Of a stretch of 64,000 nt of DNA, positions 10,682 to 20,283 are shown one piece after another. Position numbers and translations under genes: made by a program. The stretch is from positions 1-64,000 of the forward strand of contig NZ_CP177134.1 of assembly GCF_046736045.1 (NCBI RefSeq), in the 5' to 3' direction. The notes under the pieces were generated by a model. It did no database searches. It saw only the letters and a list, made by a program, of their open reading frames with translations, and had not been told where the DNA came from. Position 1 is the first letter of the stretch; every line of letters begins with the position of its first letter. The DNA comes from Leptospira_A sp046736045. Its GTDB lineage: Bacteria; Spirochaetota; Leptospiria; Leptospirales; Leptospiraceae.

Positions 10682-12070
10682 ATGTTTTCTAATAGTCTTC
10701 CTGCTAAATCCGAACTGCTTTCCCTACAACAATTTCTTATTTTAGGAGGTGGACTATCAGGAGAATCGGCGGCAAGGCTACTTTCCAAATATGGCAAAAT
10801 AGTAATACTTGCCGATCAATCCGACAAAGAACCTGCGAACTCTCCTTACTCAAAAATAGTCTCAGATAAAAACGTAGAGGAAGCTTTGGATCGGACAGAT
10901 TGTATTATCAAAAGCCCCGGAGTATCACCAACACACCCTATCTTAGAGGAGGCAATGAAAAGGAATTGTTTCATTCTCTCGGAAATTGCACTGGGGCGAA
11001 TTTTTTACCAAGGCCCTCTTGTGGGAATCACCGGCACCGATGGCAAATCCACTACAACTGCGCTCACTCATCATCTGATCCGCAGTCATTTTCCCAATTC
11101 AAAAGCAGGCGGCAATTTAGGGTTGCCTTTTACTTCTTTTTGCGAAGATAACCTGGACATGGTGGTCTTGGAATTGTCCAGTTACCAATTGGAAGATTCA
11201 CCTAACCTAAACTTATCGGTCGCGGCAATCACCAATCTTGCCCCGGATCACTTGGAAAGACACAAAACGATGGATCGGTATTTATTTGCCAAATGGAAAA
11301 GTAACGATTTGGAAAATCCGAATCACACTTTCATCATTGGAAAAAAAATCTGGGACAAAATTCCGAATAAAAAAACAAATTATCCTGGAAAGGTTTTGTT
11401 TTTCGGGGAAGAAAATGATTCCGACATTGCCATCCTGTTTGATTCTAAAAAAATCATCACGAAAAAACATTCTTACGATACATCCTCTTTCGTCTTACCC
11501 GGAAAACACAATCTATTCAATCTTGCTCTAGCCATAGGAATCTCGGAAACCGTCGGTGTGCCTCAGAACAAGATCCAAAATCATTTTGGAAATTTCGAAG
11601 GGCTTCCTCATCGTTTTAAAAAATTAAATCTAAAAGAAAAATTAAATTCGGAATTTCAAAATCTGGAGTTCATCAATGATTCCAAGTCCACCAATCTACA
11701 TAGTATGTTGTCAGGGATTTCAGGATTCAAAAAAAAAGATCCGTTGTTTTTGATTTTAGGAGGAGAACCGAAAGAAGAAAGTCTCGTTCCTTTTTTCGAA
11801 AGATGGAAGGAATTGCAAAATCCGATTTTGATTTACGGGAAAGCAGGTGAAGTATGGAAGGAAGAGTTTGCAAACAATCGGGAAAATCCTCCTTACAAAA
11901 TCGTTCCCACAGTAAAGGATGCTTTGCTGGAAATCCGACAGATGATCCAGCCTAACAAACAACAAACGATACTCTTTTCCCCCGCATGCGCCAGCTTCGA
12001 TTTATATAAAAATTTTTCAGAAAGAGGAGATGATTTTGAACGATTGGTTTTGGCGATTTTCGGATCATAA
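10682..12070 (+). CDS. murD: UDP-N-acetylmuramoylalanine--D-glutamate ligase
   Basis: MurD adds D-glutamate to UDP-MurNAc-L-alanine with ATP in peptidoglycan synthesis. The protein has an N-terminal nucleotide-binding fold (FLILGGGLSGESAA), the ATP loop GITGTDGKSTTT, and Mur-ligase motifs EGLPHRF and INDSKSTN. The frame is open from 10601, but that start would overlap the divergent STAS gene and add a non-conserved tail. The ATG at 10682 gives 462 residues, the family norm, and leaves about 60 bases between the two divergent starts. No other division or cell-wall gene is adjacent. Confidence 0.93.
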   Translation: MFSNSLPAKSELLSLQQFLILGGGLSGESAARLLSKYGKIVILADQSDKEPANSPYSKIVSDKNVEEALDRTDCIIKSPGVSPTHPILEEAMKRNCFILSEIALGRIFYQGPLVGITGTDGKSTTTALTHHLIRSHFPNSKAGGNLGLPFTSFCEDNLDMVVLELSSYQLEDSPNLNLSVAAITNLAPDHLERHKTMDRYLFAKWKSNDLENPNHTFIIGKKIWDKIPNKKTNYPGKVLFFGEENDSDIAILFDSKKIITKKHSYDTSSFVLPGKHNLFNLALAIGISETVGVPQNKIQNHFGNFEGLPHRFKKLNLKEKLNSEFQNLEFINDSKSTNLHSMLSGISGFKKKDPLFLILGGEPKEESLVPFFERWKELQNPILIYGKAGEVWKEEFANNRENPPYKIVPTVKDALLEIRQMIQPNKQQTILFSPACASFDLYKNFSERGDDFERLVLAIFGS

Positions 12071-12179
12071 AAGAATCGTACTTCTACTGAAAGATTTTTA
12101 GGAAGTAATTCCATTTTTTCATACTTGGTATCATTTTTTTTTCAAAAACTCCGTTCCCTTATTTGTAAGGGTTATGGAA

Positions 12180-12506
12180 ATGATTCAGGCAACAAACCAA
12201 GACGGGTGCTTTAAAATCGAAAGGAAAAAATTGGATATAGAATCCATGGGAAATTTCGAAAAAGAATGGAATTCCCGTGTTTCTCCTTCAAATCAAAACA
12301 TCTTTTTGGATCTATCCGAAGTGGAGGAAATATCTTCCGCTATCTTGGGTATCCTGCTGCACAAACGTATGAAGATGAGAAAACTCGGGGTGGAAATTTA
12401 TCTATGGAATGTGAATCCTAAGATACTTAGGATCTTAAAGATCATGAATCTAAGCTGCCATTTTTTGTTTCATTCCGGAGCCAAAGAAACGAAGATTTAC
12501 AATTAA
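12180..12506 (+). CDS. STAS-like domain protein
   Basis: This is a small protein of 108 residues from the chosen start. The pattern IFLDLSEVEEISSAILGILLHKRMKMR is the beta-strand/loop/helix core of a STAS domain. A serine pair sits at the phospho-acceptor position, but the usual SSG is replaced by SSA. Two ATGs are possible; AAGGG at 12167-12171 is 8 nt from the one at 12180 and only 2 nt from the one at 12174, so the second is chosen. It follows murD in the same direction. It may regulate an anti-sigma kinase or a phosphatase module, but no partner is nearby. Confidence 0.7.
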   Translation: MIQATNQDGCFKIERKKLDIESMGNFEKEWNSRVSPSNQNIFLDLSEVEEISSAILGILLHKRMKMRKLGVEIYLWNVNPKILRILKIMNLSCHFLFHSGAKETKIYN

Positions 12507-12516
12507 GAATAAAAAT

Positions 12517-13266
12517 TCACTCTCCCCTTAAATCTTCCAATTGGTATTTATGACTAACATCTGTATAATGGTAAATTTTTCCGTCTGTTTGATAAAGAAT
12601 CGCATTAGTTAAAATATGAAACGACCTGACCTGGTAATTATAAATATCTTCTTCCGAAATTTCAGCATACAATCCCGACAAAGTTAAAATCCGTTTATTC
12701 GTAATGATTGTAGATAGAGTTCCTATGCTTCCCATACCTAAAATCGTTTCCCCTTCCAAACCTATTTTCGTGATGGAAGAATGACCTATAGTAAACAGAA
12801 ATAAATTTCGATCTGACTTGGAAACAAACCCTTGATTGCCCAACTTGAATTGCATTTTTTCATCTGCAAAAAGATTTTCGGAAATCCATTTTCTGGATTC
12901 AGTATCAATTACATAAAGTCTTTTGGAAGTAAGTACGATAGCAATCTGTCCGTTGATTCCTTCATAAAAAATATGTTCCCCCATAATTTTTTGAACCACT
13001 ACGTTTCCGTCTGAAAAAGTCGCCCTTAAGCGGTCTCTCGCATGTACAATGGTGAGTGAATTGGTAATGGGAGGATAATCCGTAAGATCGTTAATTGACG
13101 ATCTGTAAACGAATGGTTTGAGGTCATGAATCGGATCGTAAAGTCCGATAGGTCCGGATTGATAGGAATGATTTGTTATACCGGGTTTCTTTGATGTGGA
13201 ATAACTTTGTGCAAAAAATGTAACAAAGGTAAACAATTGAAGCAAAAGAAAAAAATACAATTTCAT
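12517..13266 (-). CDS. secreted protein of unknown function
   Basis: Unrecognised. The 249 residues begin with a signal peptide (KLYFFLLLQLFTFVTFFAQS), with likely cleavage near residue 20 and no lipobox cysteine. The rest is beta-rich with repeating short strands (GQIAIVLTSKRLYVIDTESRKW, GSIGTLSTIITNKRILTLSG), suggestive of a WD/PQQ-like propeller of degenerate blades. AGGG lies 8 nt before the ATG. It is 50 bases downstream of the HD-GYP gene on the same strand and could be co-transcribed with it. Function is unknown. Confidence 0.7.
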   Translation of the reverse strand: MKLYFFLLLQLFTFVTFFAQSYSTSKKPGITNHSYQSGPIGLYDPIHDLKPFVYRSSINDLTDYPPITNSLTIVHARDRLRATFSDGNVVVQKIMGEHIFYEGINGQIAIVLTSKRLYVIDTESRKWISENLFADEKMQFKLGNQGFVSKSDRNLFLFTIGHSSITKIGLEGETILGMGSIGTLSTIITNKRILTLSGLYAEISEEDIYNYQVRSFHILTNAILYQTDGKIYHYTDVSHKYQLEDLRGE

Positions 13267-13316
13267 TAGATTTCCCTAATATTGAATCACAAGTTCAGTC
13301 TTATATCTCTTTCAGA

Positions 13317-15308
13317 TCAACTTCCCTCAAGTCGTTTCTGCAGAACTTTCTCGTAAACTTGATTTTCAATGAATACATCCAGAAGATCTCCGTCAATGTG
13401 CTGATCTCTCACTTCCATTTTTAAAATATCAAAAGCTCTCTCCAAAGGAACTGCCTTTTTATAAGGGCGGTCTTTGTCGGTGAGTGCATCAAAGATATCG
13501 GCGATCGCCATCATCTTTGCCTGAACAGGAATTTCAACTGCACTGAGTCCGCGAGGGTAACCTCCCCCGTTTAACTTTTCATGATGGCCGTGAGCAATGG
13601 CAGGAACCATTTTTAATTCTCTAGTCCAAGGAATTTTGCTTAAAAACTGAAATGTATGTTCCACATGGGATTCAATTTCCCTTCTCTCTTCAAAATCAAG
13701 AGAACCTTTCCGAATGGATAGAAAACTGAATTCTTTCGGATGAAGAAGAGAAATGTTTCCGCCCTCTGTTGTTTGGTATGTAAGTTTTGAAATCTCTTCC
13801 AAAAAGTTGGAATTTCCTTCTTCTAAAATGGTAGGCTCGTTGGATTGGGAAATTACCCGCACCATTTCTTCCATTTTTTGTTTTTCCATTTCGTATTCCA
13901 ATTGAATGGATTGTTCGAATTCCGAATAACCGGAGTTACCGTGTTTCTTCAGATAATCGATTTTTTTCTGAGCAAGTTTGGCTTCAACGTCTTTGATAAT
14001 AAAATGAAATCTCCAACGAATCAAATCCAACTCGTAGTCTTCCAATTTTTTGGCTTTGACCAAGACCTTTTCCCGGACACCTACTTTTCCAAAATCGTGA
14101 AGTAAGGAAGCATAACGGATTTCTTTGATCTGTGCGGGATTAAAAACAATGTCTTTGAATCTGCCGACTTCGATTTGGTTGACCGACTCCGCAAGGCCCA
14201 CAGTATATTGCGCCACCCGAAAAGAGTGACCTGAAGTTGTGGGATCTCTGGATTCAATGGCAGACACACTGGCTGTTACAAAACCTTCAAACAAGGTTTC
14301 AATGTCATGAACTAAGTTGTTGTTCTGGATGGCAACCGCAGCCTGACCCGCCACTGCCATTACCAATTCTTCGGCATACTTGTCGTATTCCAGAACATGG
14401 CCTGTTTTCATTTGCTCCAAGCTCAGTTTGGAATGAAAATTTTTCTTTCTGTTGATTAACTGAATGACTCCGACCACTTCATCATGATGATCCTTCATAG
14501 GAACAACTAACATGGATTTGGAGTAATAATGGCTCATTTTATCGAAATCATTATTGAAATGATATTCTTCTTTGCCGGAAAGCTCGTAAACATTGGGGAT
14601 GTTGAGTTGTTTGCCGGTGAAGGCAACATAACCTGCGATACTTTTTTTATTGATGGGAAGAATGAATTCGTCAGAGGTCAAATCGAGCGCGGAAATTTTG
14701 AAACGAAGGTTGCGCGGATTTCCCTTTTCGTCTTTTTCTACAAGATACAAAGAACCCGAATCCGAATTGGAAATTTCGCGTGCCGAATTTAAAATATCGC
14801 GAAGTAGTTTTGTGAAATCTTTTTCGTTGGCAAGACTGATTCCGATTCGAGTCAGTTTGGAAATTTCATTCGTAGAAATATTAATTCTTTTTTGAAGCTC
14901 AAATTTATCTACGACCATTTGCAGACTTGTGAATGCATTAACGACTGCTTTGATCAAAAAAATCAGCGGAGCGTCATCGGGAACATTGGTAAAAAACAAT
15001 TCCTCTTCTATGGCCAGTGCCTGGAACCCGGTATAGTCGATAGGTGCTCTTATAATAAAAGAACACATCACCGAAGGATGAAGTTTTAAAAATTCGTGGA
15101 TGGATGAATGATTTTTTTCAAGTTCGTGGCGGGAGAGATAGAAGAGAACCTTAGCTATGTTTTGCTGTGATTCCTCTACGGTTTTTTCAAGCTCGGAAAG
15201 AGTTAAAACATTTGCTCGAATTTTTTTAAAATGGTCTGAAACTCTACCCTCAAAATAGGGATCATCGGTGATGATATATTTATGTTCCCGTAAATTTTCC
15301 CTATTCAC
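13317..15308 (-). CDS. GAF/HD-GYP domain protein (putative cyclic-di-GMP phosphodiesterase)
   Basis: This is a 663-residue cytoplasmic signalling protein. Residues about 1-140 are an unassigned receiver-like region, about 165-335 form a GAF domain (SDSGSLYLVE, SIAGYVAFTG, VPMKDHHDEVVGVIQLINR), and about 350-650 an HD-GYP domain. The HD pair is in LLHDFGKVGV and the GYP motif in HHEKLNGGGYP. Roughly 110 charged, helix-rich residues separate the HD motif from the next conserved histidine (IESHVEH), a large insertion compared with standard HD-GYP domains. Proteins of this class hydrolyse cyclic-di-GMP or related dinucleotides. The start is GTG and its ribosome site is weak. Confidence 0.9.
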   Translation of the reverse strand: MNRENLREHKYIITDDPYFEGRVSDHFKKIRANVLTLSELEKTVEESQQNIAKVLFYLSRHELEKNHSSIHEFLKLHPSVMCSFIIRAPIDYTGFQALAIEEELFFTNVPDDAPLIFLIKAVVNAFTSLQMVVDKFELQKRINISTNEISKLTRIGISLANEKDFTKLLRDILNSAREISNSDSGSLYLVEKDEKGNPRNLRFKISALDLTSDEFILPINKKSIAGYVAFTGKQLNIPNVYELSGKEEYHFNNDFDKMSHYYSKSMLVVPMKDHHDEVVGVIQLINRKKNFHSKLSLEQMKTGHVLEYDKYAEELVMAVAGQAAVAIQNNNLVHDIETLFEGFVTASVSAIESRDPTTSGHSFRVAQYTVGLAESVNQIEVGRFKDIVFNPAQIKEIRYASLLHDFGKVGVREKVLVKAKKLEDYELDLIRWRFHFIIKDVEAKLAQKKIDYLKKHGNSGYSEFEQSIQLEYEMEKQKMEEMVRVISQSNEPTILEEGNSNFLEEISKLTYQTTEGGNISLLHPKEFSFLSIRKGSLDFEERREIESHVEHTFQFLSKIPWTRELKMVPAIAHGHHEKLNGGGYPRGLSAVEIPVQAKMMAIADIFDALTDKDRPYKKAVPLERAFDILKMEVRDQHIDGDLLDVFIENQVYEKVLQKRLEGS

Positions 15309-15361
15309 ATTTCAAATATCGTCTTAGCCTTGGAGGAATGTCCATTCTTTTAAAAAAAAAT

Positions 15362-16405
15362 TCAATTCCTGGATTGTTTTAGCAAAAAGAACAGTAGAGA
15401 AGCGGATAAAGAAGACAACAAAAACACTGTTAACAAACCGATCGCCTGTACCCCTAACATGGTCAAGTGGGGGTGAGGCAGATCCGTATTTTGCCAAGTG
15501 AGTAGCGGGGAAAAAACTCCCACTGTTCCCGCAACAAGAAGGCCGGTGAACAATCCGGCTCCCTTTGGCGACCATAATTTTGTAGTAAGCCAGTGATGAA
15601 ATACTTGTAGTACGATTCCAAGGACAAAGCTGATTGGCAAAAGCAGTGCCAAAGAGATTCCGGCAGACGAGGAACTGAAACCGATACCGGATAAAAATCC
15701 AATGATTGCCGGAAAGGAATCATTTTCGTGTTTTCTAATTTTGAATAATAGAAAAAAGCCGAAGCCGGATGCCCCTCCTATTAAGAGGAGTTCCAGCCCC
15801 AGGTTTAAGTATACTTCGTTAGGTATAAGTTTAGACGAAATAAGACAAGCCCAAGGCAAAAAAATCAGATAAGAAAAACCTGAATCCGATTGATTCTGCA
15901 AATTTTTTTCATCTGACCCGGAGGGAGAAAAAAAGATTTCATGAAACCAAATCAAACTCCCCGCACCCAAAATTAAAAAAAGAAATCCCGATCGATCTGC
16001 AAAATGCAGATTTGCCAAAACTCCGGAATGAAAGATCCAATAGAGAACCGGAAACAGAACCATTCCCAAAATTAAAATATAAACCACCTGGAATCGTAAA
16101 GAAAGACGGGGCAAAACAGTATTTGCTCCTAAGAAAGAAAATCCCAAAAACAAAATCAAATTGGCCATGCTAAGTATCGGTTGTTCGGGAAAAAAGAAAG
16201 GAACCGAAAAAAGCCGAAATGCTGTGATCAGATAAAAAAGAAAATATGAGGTTACCAAATAAAATAATGAAATAAACAAATAATCCGATTGGAATTTTTT
16301 ATCATAAAAATAATTAAAAACACCTATCAAAAATAAAATCGCAGAACAAAGTCCGATCATTCCGATTTCAGGCTGTAGTGGGTGGAGATTCATATCATTT
16401 GTCAC
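15362..16405 (-). CDS. polytopic membrane protein, weakly Amt-like
   Basis: This 347-residue integral membrane protein has about ten hydrophobic helices. The C-terminal third (HHWLTTKLWSPKGAGLFTG, then LLVAGTVGVF and LGVQAIGLLTVFLLSS) recalls the last helices of ammonium transporters, but the conserved pore histidine and gate pattern cannot be confirmed. The start overlaps the 3' end of the TPR/Rossmann gene by 11 bases, so translation is probably coupled; an alternative ATG lies at 16393. Transport or signalling in partnership with the upstream protein is an inference. Confidence 0.6.
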   Translation of the reverse strand: MTNDMNLHPLQPEIGMIGLCSAILFLIGVFNYFYDKKFQSDYLFISLFYLVTSYFLFYLITAFRLFSVPFFFPEQPILSMANLILFLGFSFLGANTVLPRLSLRFQVVYILILGMVLFPVLYWIFHSGVLANLHFADRSGFLFLILGAGSLIWFHEIFFSPSGSDEKNLQNQSDSGFSYLIFLPWACLISSKLIPNEVYLNLGLELLLIGGASGFGFFLLFKIRKHENDSFPAIIGFLSGIGFSSSSAGISLALLLPISFVLGIVLQVFHHWLTTKLWSPKGAGLFTGLLVAGTVGVFSPLLTWQNTDLPHPHLTMLGVQAIGLLTVFLLSSLSASLLFFLLKQSRN

Positions 16406-18749
16406 TTAATGTATATTTGGCGAGAGTGTATGGAGGTTCACCGTTTCTATCCAGACTTTGGAAATTATGATGAAACCCCCGGATGGATTGATATCCGATC
16501 AGGGTAAATTTGCTTTGACCTTTCGGTTTTAAAAGAATGCTGCGATTGAAAAAATACAGAACGGGATTGTCTTTCAGTTCCGTAGCAATATCCTGAAAAT
16601 GCGGCTGAATTTTAGCAAAGGTTTCGTAAATATCGATTGAATTTGCAGCACGCATAATGACTGTTTTATTCTTGATGCTAGGTATGCTTCGGTTGCTCAG
16701 TATCCAATTCTTAGGTTCGTAATATTCTGTTTTAAAACTGCCTACTCCGTCAGCTGCAAGGATGCGGATGTTTCCGAAGGAATACAACTGTTCCTTTTTA
16801 TCCATAGGAACTTTTTTTAAAAACAAATCCACTTCCTTAGGTAACTCCCAAAGAACCACATCCATTTTTGGAAAATGAAATGCTACGGACTGAGAAGTGA
16901 TGCCGGGAGCGTCCGGATTGTTCAGCGCAGGGCCGATATCCAGAAATACAACATTTTCACCTTTCTCATAGGAATGTTTGCCAGGGAAAATATCTTCTTT
17001 CAAAGAAGCAAGTGCAGGTGTTCCGAAAAAATCCTTTTCCAAAAGATCTCTCAAAAACTCATTTGTATCTTCCAATCTGTTTTCATAAGTTCTTGCGCGA
17101 ATTTCCTCTTCCTGTCCGGAAAAAATATAACGCCCGGTATACGACCTGATGACTGATTCTTCCATGCCGGTAAAAAGACTTAAATCGGGAGAGCTCAAAA
17201 TGCCCGGATAAATATAATCCGGAACCAATGGATCGTTGCTTAAAGTTTGAATCTGGCTGTAAGGAGTGAGTCTGGTATAATTTCTGTATGAACCTTCGGA
17301 TTCGGCATTCGCACCCTTTTGCTGATAGATCAGAGCAAGGCCGTATAAAGATTCTCTGTAAAAAATTTTATCTTCGCTGGGAAGTAAAAGCCGGGAAGCG
17401 GTGATCTCTTCCCATAATAGTTTTGCTTCATTGACTTTACCTTGTTTGTAAAGAACGGCAGCTTGCAGTTGTAATATGAGAAAATTCAGTTCGTGGTTGG
17501 TTAATTGTTTTTCAAACAGAAGAGAACGTGATTTTTGCAAAAAATCGGAACTTTCGGAATATGCTTTCAGATCATATTCAAGTTTGGCAAAATCAAAATA
17601 GAAAAGTGCGGATTCGAAATCATTCTTTCCGGAAAAGTAAGATTCCAGTTGATAAAATTCGCCGAGTGCCACTTCTTTTTGTCCTAACCCGGCAAGAAGC
17701 AATGAATGATACCAAAGATTGCGAAGTGCGTCTTCATCCGCAGAAAGACCCAGACTCGAATACATTTCTCTTGCGGAAGTAAGATAATAAACCGCGTCTT
17801 CTTTTTTACCTTGGCGGATCAAAACTTGCCCCAGAAGAGAAAGTGTATTTGCATATTCAAAATGAAAAACCTGATTTGTATTTTCCCGCTTTTTGCGTGC
17901 TAGTTGGAGATAGTCCCAGGATTTTTCCCACTCATCTGTAAAAAAAAGAGCCTTGCCTATCGAATAGGCAAACCGGGAAGTATGAAGAGGATGGGTCGGA
18001 TTTTTATTATCCTCCCACTCTTTCCAAAGTTCCTTATAACTTCCGACTCCTTTGTTAGCAAAACTTTGTTTCATTCGTTCATAAAAAACAAACGAAGCTT
18101 TCGGTGATGTAAGTATTAGATTTTTAGTTATTTGTGATTTTTCTTCATTCGGTTTGTCTTGGGAAAATAAAGACACATAAGAAAGAAATTCATCGGAGGA
18201 AAGAATATCCGAATCAAGATCGGCTTCCACCAAACGGGGAAGGTTTAATAATATACGATGTAGCCTGATCGTTTCCGAAATCAAATGGCGGTAGGAAAGG
18301 GTGATACGATTCGGAAAAGTCCCTACTTCCGCCCAAGGAACGGAAATAGAATCTCCATTGTAAAACTTTTTTGTTTTTGGAAAATAAAGACGAGGCTTGA
18401 ACTGCAAAGATTCTTTGTTCAAAGAAAAATCACCTAACAAAACAATATGAAGATTGTCTTTTTGGGTTTGTCGTAAAGAACTTTCTTCTCCGTAAAAAAC
18501 AGAGCCGGACATTTCCGCAAATTGAAGTTGAACTATATTTCGAATCGCCTTCGCAAGGACGGCTTCGTCTTTATAAGCTCCCAATTTCCAATCTCCGAGC
18601 GCCATATGGGGGAGCAAATCGGGTGCATTATAATTTTTCGGCAAAGATTCCTTTTGAATCGTGTTCCGAATGGAATAATATAACGGAGGATAGGCGATAG
18701 CCGCCAGAAGAATTAAGGTAAGTAAGAAGTTTTTTTGAAAATGGGACAA
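16395..18749 (-). CDS. membrane-anchored TPR protein with C-terminal Rossmann/methyltransferase-like domain
   Basis: This is a 784-residue protein. A hydrophobic helix at residues 8-26 is an uncleaved anchor or signal. Residues about 30-160 form an unassigned domain, about 240-510 a series of TPR-like helical pairs (FEYANTLSLLGQVLIRQGKKEDAVYYL), and about 590-784 a Rossmann-like domain with VVFLDIGPALN, DVVLWELPKEV and ILAADGVGSF, which resemble methyltransferase motifs I-IV. The C-terminus has a strongly patterned block (VLYFFNRSILLKP, RGFHHNF). Translation starts at TTG. Its substrate is unknown and catalytic activity cannot be judged. The gene is coupled to the downstream polytopic gene. 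Confidence 0.6.
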   Translation of the reverse strand: MSHFQKNFLLTLILLAAIAYPPLYYSIRNTIQKESLPKNYNAPDLLPHMALGDWKLGAYKDEAVLAKAIRNIVQLQFAEMSGSVFYGEESSLRQTQKDNLHIVLLGDFSLNKESLQFKPRLYFPKTKKFYNGDSISVPWAEVGTFPNRITLSYRHLISETIRLHRILLNLPRLVEADLDSDILSSDEFLSYVSLFSQDKPNEEKSQITKNLILTSPKASFVFYERMKQSFANKGVGSYKELWKEWEDNKNPTHPLHTSRFAYSIGKALFFTDEWEKSWDYLQLARKKRENTNQVFHFEYANTLSLLGQVLIRQGKKEDAVYYLTSAREMYSSLGLSADEDALRNLWYHSLLLAGLGQKEVALGEFYQLESYFSGKNDFESALFYFDFAKLEYDLKAYSESSDFLQKSRSLLFEKQLTNHELNFLILQLQAAVLYKQGKVNEAKLLWEEITASRLLLPSEDKIFYRESLYGLALIYQQKGANAESEGSYRNYTRLTPYSQIQTLSNDPLVPDYIYPGILSSPDLSLFTGMEESVIRSYTGRYIFSGQEEEIRARTYENRLEDTNEFLRDLLEKDFFGTPALASLKEDIFPGKHSYEKGENVVFLDIGPALNNPDAPGITSQSVAFHFPKMDVVLWELPKEVDLFLKKVPMDKKEQLYSFGNIRILAADGVGSFKTEYYEPKNWILSNRSIPSIKNKTVIMRAANSIDIYETFAKIQPHFQDIATELKDNPVLYFFNRSILLKPKGQSKFTLIGYQSIRGFHHNFQSLDRNGEPPYTLAKYTLSDK

Positions 18750-18812
18750 GGACTTGCAGTTCTAAAAATAATGATTTGACCCAGTATTCTTAGATTTTTG
18801 CATATTTCAAGG

Positions 18813-18837
18813 AAAAAATGGGGCAGTCACGCCCCAT
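18813..18837 (-). terminator. intrinsic terminator of the hook operon
   Basis: On the minus strand ATGGGGC (18837-18831) pairs with GCCCCAT (18824-18818) around a 6-nt loop, and a run of U follows. It starts 14 bases after the flgE stop codon, marking the end of fliK-flgD-flgE. Confidence 0.9.
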
Positions 18838-18851
18838 AGTTTAGTTTATGA

Positions 18852-20246
18852 TTATCGTTTGAGACCCAGAACTTCCTGAATCATCTGGTCGGATGTCACG
18901 ATGGTTCTTGAGTTGGCCTGAAATCCCCTTTGCGTTACAATCATATCCGTGAACTGGTCGGAAAGATCTACGTTTGACATTTCCAAAAGTCCTGCGTTGA
19001 TTTTTCCACGACCTTGCGAACCTGCTTCACCGATATTCGCTTCACCCGAGTTCATGGAGTAACTGTACATTGTGTCCCCTTCTTTATTGAGACCGGCAGA
19101 GTTTGTAAAAACAGCCATGGCAATTCTTGCCAGAGGTTGTCTCACTCCGTTCGAAAATACTCCCGTCACAGTTCCTGTGTTATCAATGGAAAAAGATTCC
19201 ATATAACCCATAGCATAACCGTCTTGTTTCACAGCTTTGGTAGTAAAATCGGAAGAGAATTGAGTGATTCCTCCCACAAGCCCTGCTTCACCCAGATTCA
19301 AACTAAAAGTTTGTTGAGTTGGGTTTCCCGGAAGACGGAAAGCTACCTTCGCTTGCAGTTTTCCAGTAGTTTGTGAATCCACTCCGTCGGAAACGCTGAT
19401 GATTTTTCCATCAGGAGTAAAAGATACTTCCAATTCGTTGTTTTCCGATACGGAAGTGTTTTCTCCACCTGTTCCCGATACGTCCACGGAAAGTTGAGTC
19501 GACTCATTCAAGTTCATTCTCATCTTCCAAACATTATCACGGACTTTGTAGAACTCGACTCCCAACTGACGTGTGTTACCTTGTTCGTCATAAACGTTGA
19601 TGGAAGTCACGTGGCCTCTTCTTTGGCGAGGGTCCGGATCGTTGATATAACGTTTGATGTCTTCTTCAGTTGCATCCGGTGGAACGGCAGGAACATTTGA
19701 ATTCAAGTTGGATTGGAAATCCACATTCTGAGTCGCACGTGCAGGCTCTTTGGAATATAGAGGAATGATGATGTCTTCTACAGAACCCGCGGAGTTAATG
19801 TATTTATTGCCTGAATCGTCAAGTCTGGAATTCCAACCTTGTACTTTCAAACCATTCGCAGGGTTCACATAATAACCGTTTTTGTCTACGTTGAAAGCTC
19901 CGGCTCTTGTATAGAACTGTTTGTCACCGTCTTTTACTACAAAGAATCCTTCTCCGGAAACCGCGATGTCCGTATTTTTTCCAGTAGTTTGCAAAGCACC
20001 TTGTGTCATGATCTTGTCGATTGCAGCGATCAAAGATCCGAGTCCCACTTGTTTCGGGTTTGTTCCACCGATGTTTTCTTTCGGTTCGGAAGCACCTTGT
20101 AGTTCTTGGGAAATCATATCCTGAAAGGTAACTCTTTCCGTTTTGAATCCGTGTGTGTTAACGTTTGATATGTTGTTACCGATAACATCCATTCTTACTT
20201 GGTGGTTTTTGAGTCCGGATACTCCGGAGTAAAGTGATCTCATCAT
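18852..20246 (-). CDS. flgE: flagellar hook protein FlgE
   Basis: FlgE builds the hook joining the motor to the periplasmic filament of spirochaetes. The 464-residue protein has the flagellar rod/hook N-terminal motif (MRSLYSGVSGLKNHQVRMDVIGNNISNVNT, shown here only as the start of the domain) and the matching C-terminal helix (VTQRGFQANSRTIVTSDQM). A Shine-Dalgarno AAGGT lies upstream of a double ATG. The protein contains no cysteine. In the VDFQSNL segment a serine (residue 179) lies 13 residues after Lys166, the spacing of the lysinoalanine-forming Lys/Cys pair in Treponema FlgE. It is the last gene of fliK-flgD-flgE. Confidence 0.97.
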   Translation of the reverse strand: MMRSLYSGVSGLKNHQVRMDVIGNNISNVNTHGFKTERVTFQDMISQELQGASEPKENIGGTNPKQVGLGSLIAAIDKIMTQGALQTTGKNTDIAVSGEGFFVVKDGDKQFYTRAGAFNVDKNGYYVNPANGLKVQGWNSRLDDSGNKYINSAGSVEDIIIPLYSKEPARATQNVDFQSNLNSNVPAVPPDATEEDIKRYINDPDPRQRRGHVTSINVYDEQGNTRQLGVEFYKVRDNVWKMRMNLNESTQLSVDVSGTGGENTSVSENNELEVSFTPDGKIISVSDGVDSQTTGKLQAKVAFRLPGNPTQQTFSLNLGEAGLVGGITQFSSDFTTKAVKQDGYAMGYMESFSIDNTGTVTGVFSNGVRQPLARIAMAVFTNSAGLNKEGDTMYSYSMNSGEANIGEAGSQGRGKINAGLLEMSNVDLSDQFTDMIVTQRGFQANSRTIVTSDQMIQEVLGLKR

Positions 20247-20283
20247 AGCTAGTTACCTTATTTTCCTTATCGTCTACTTTCGA

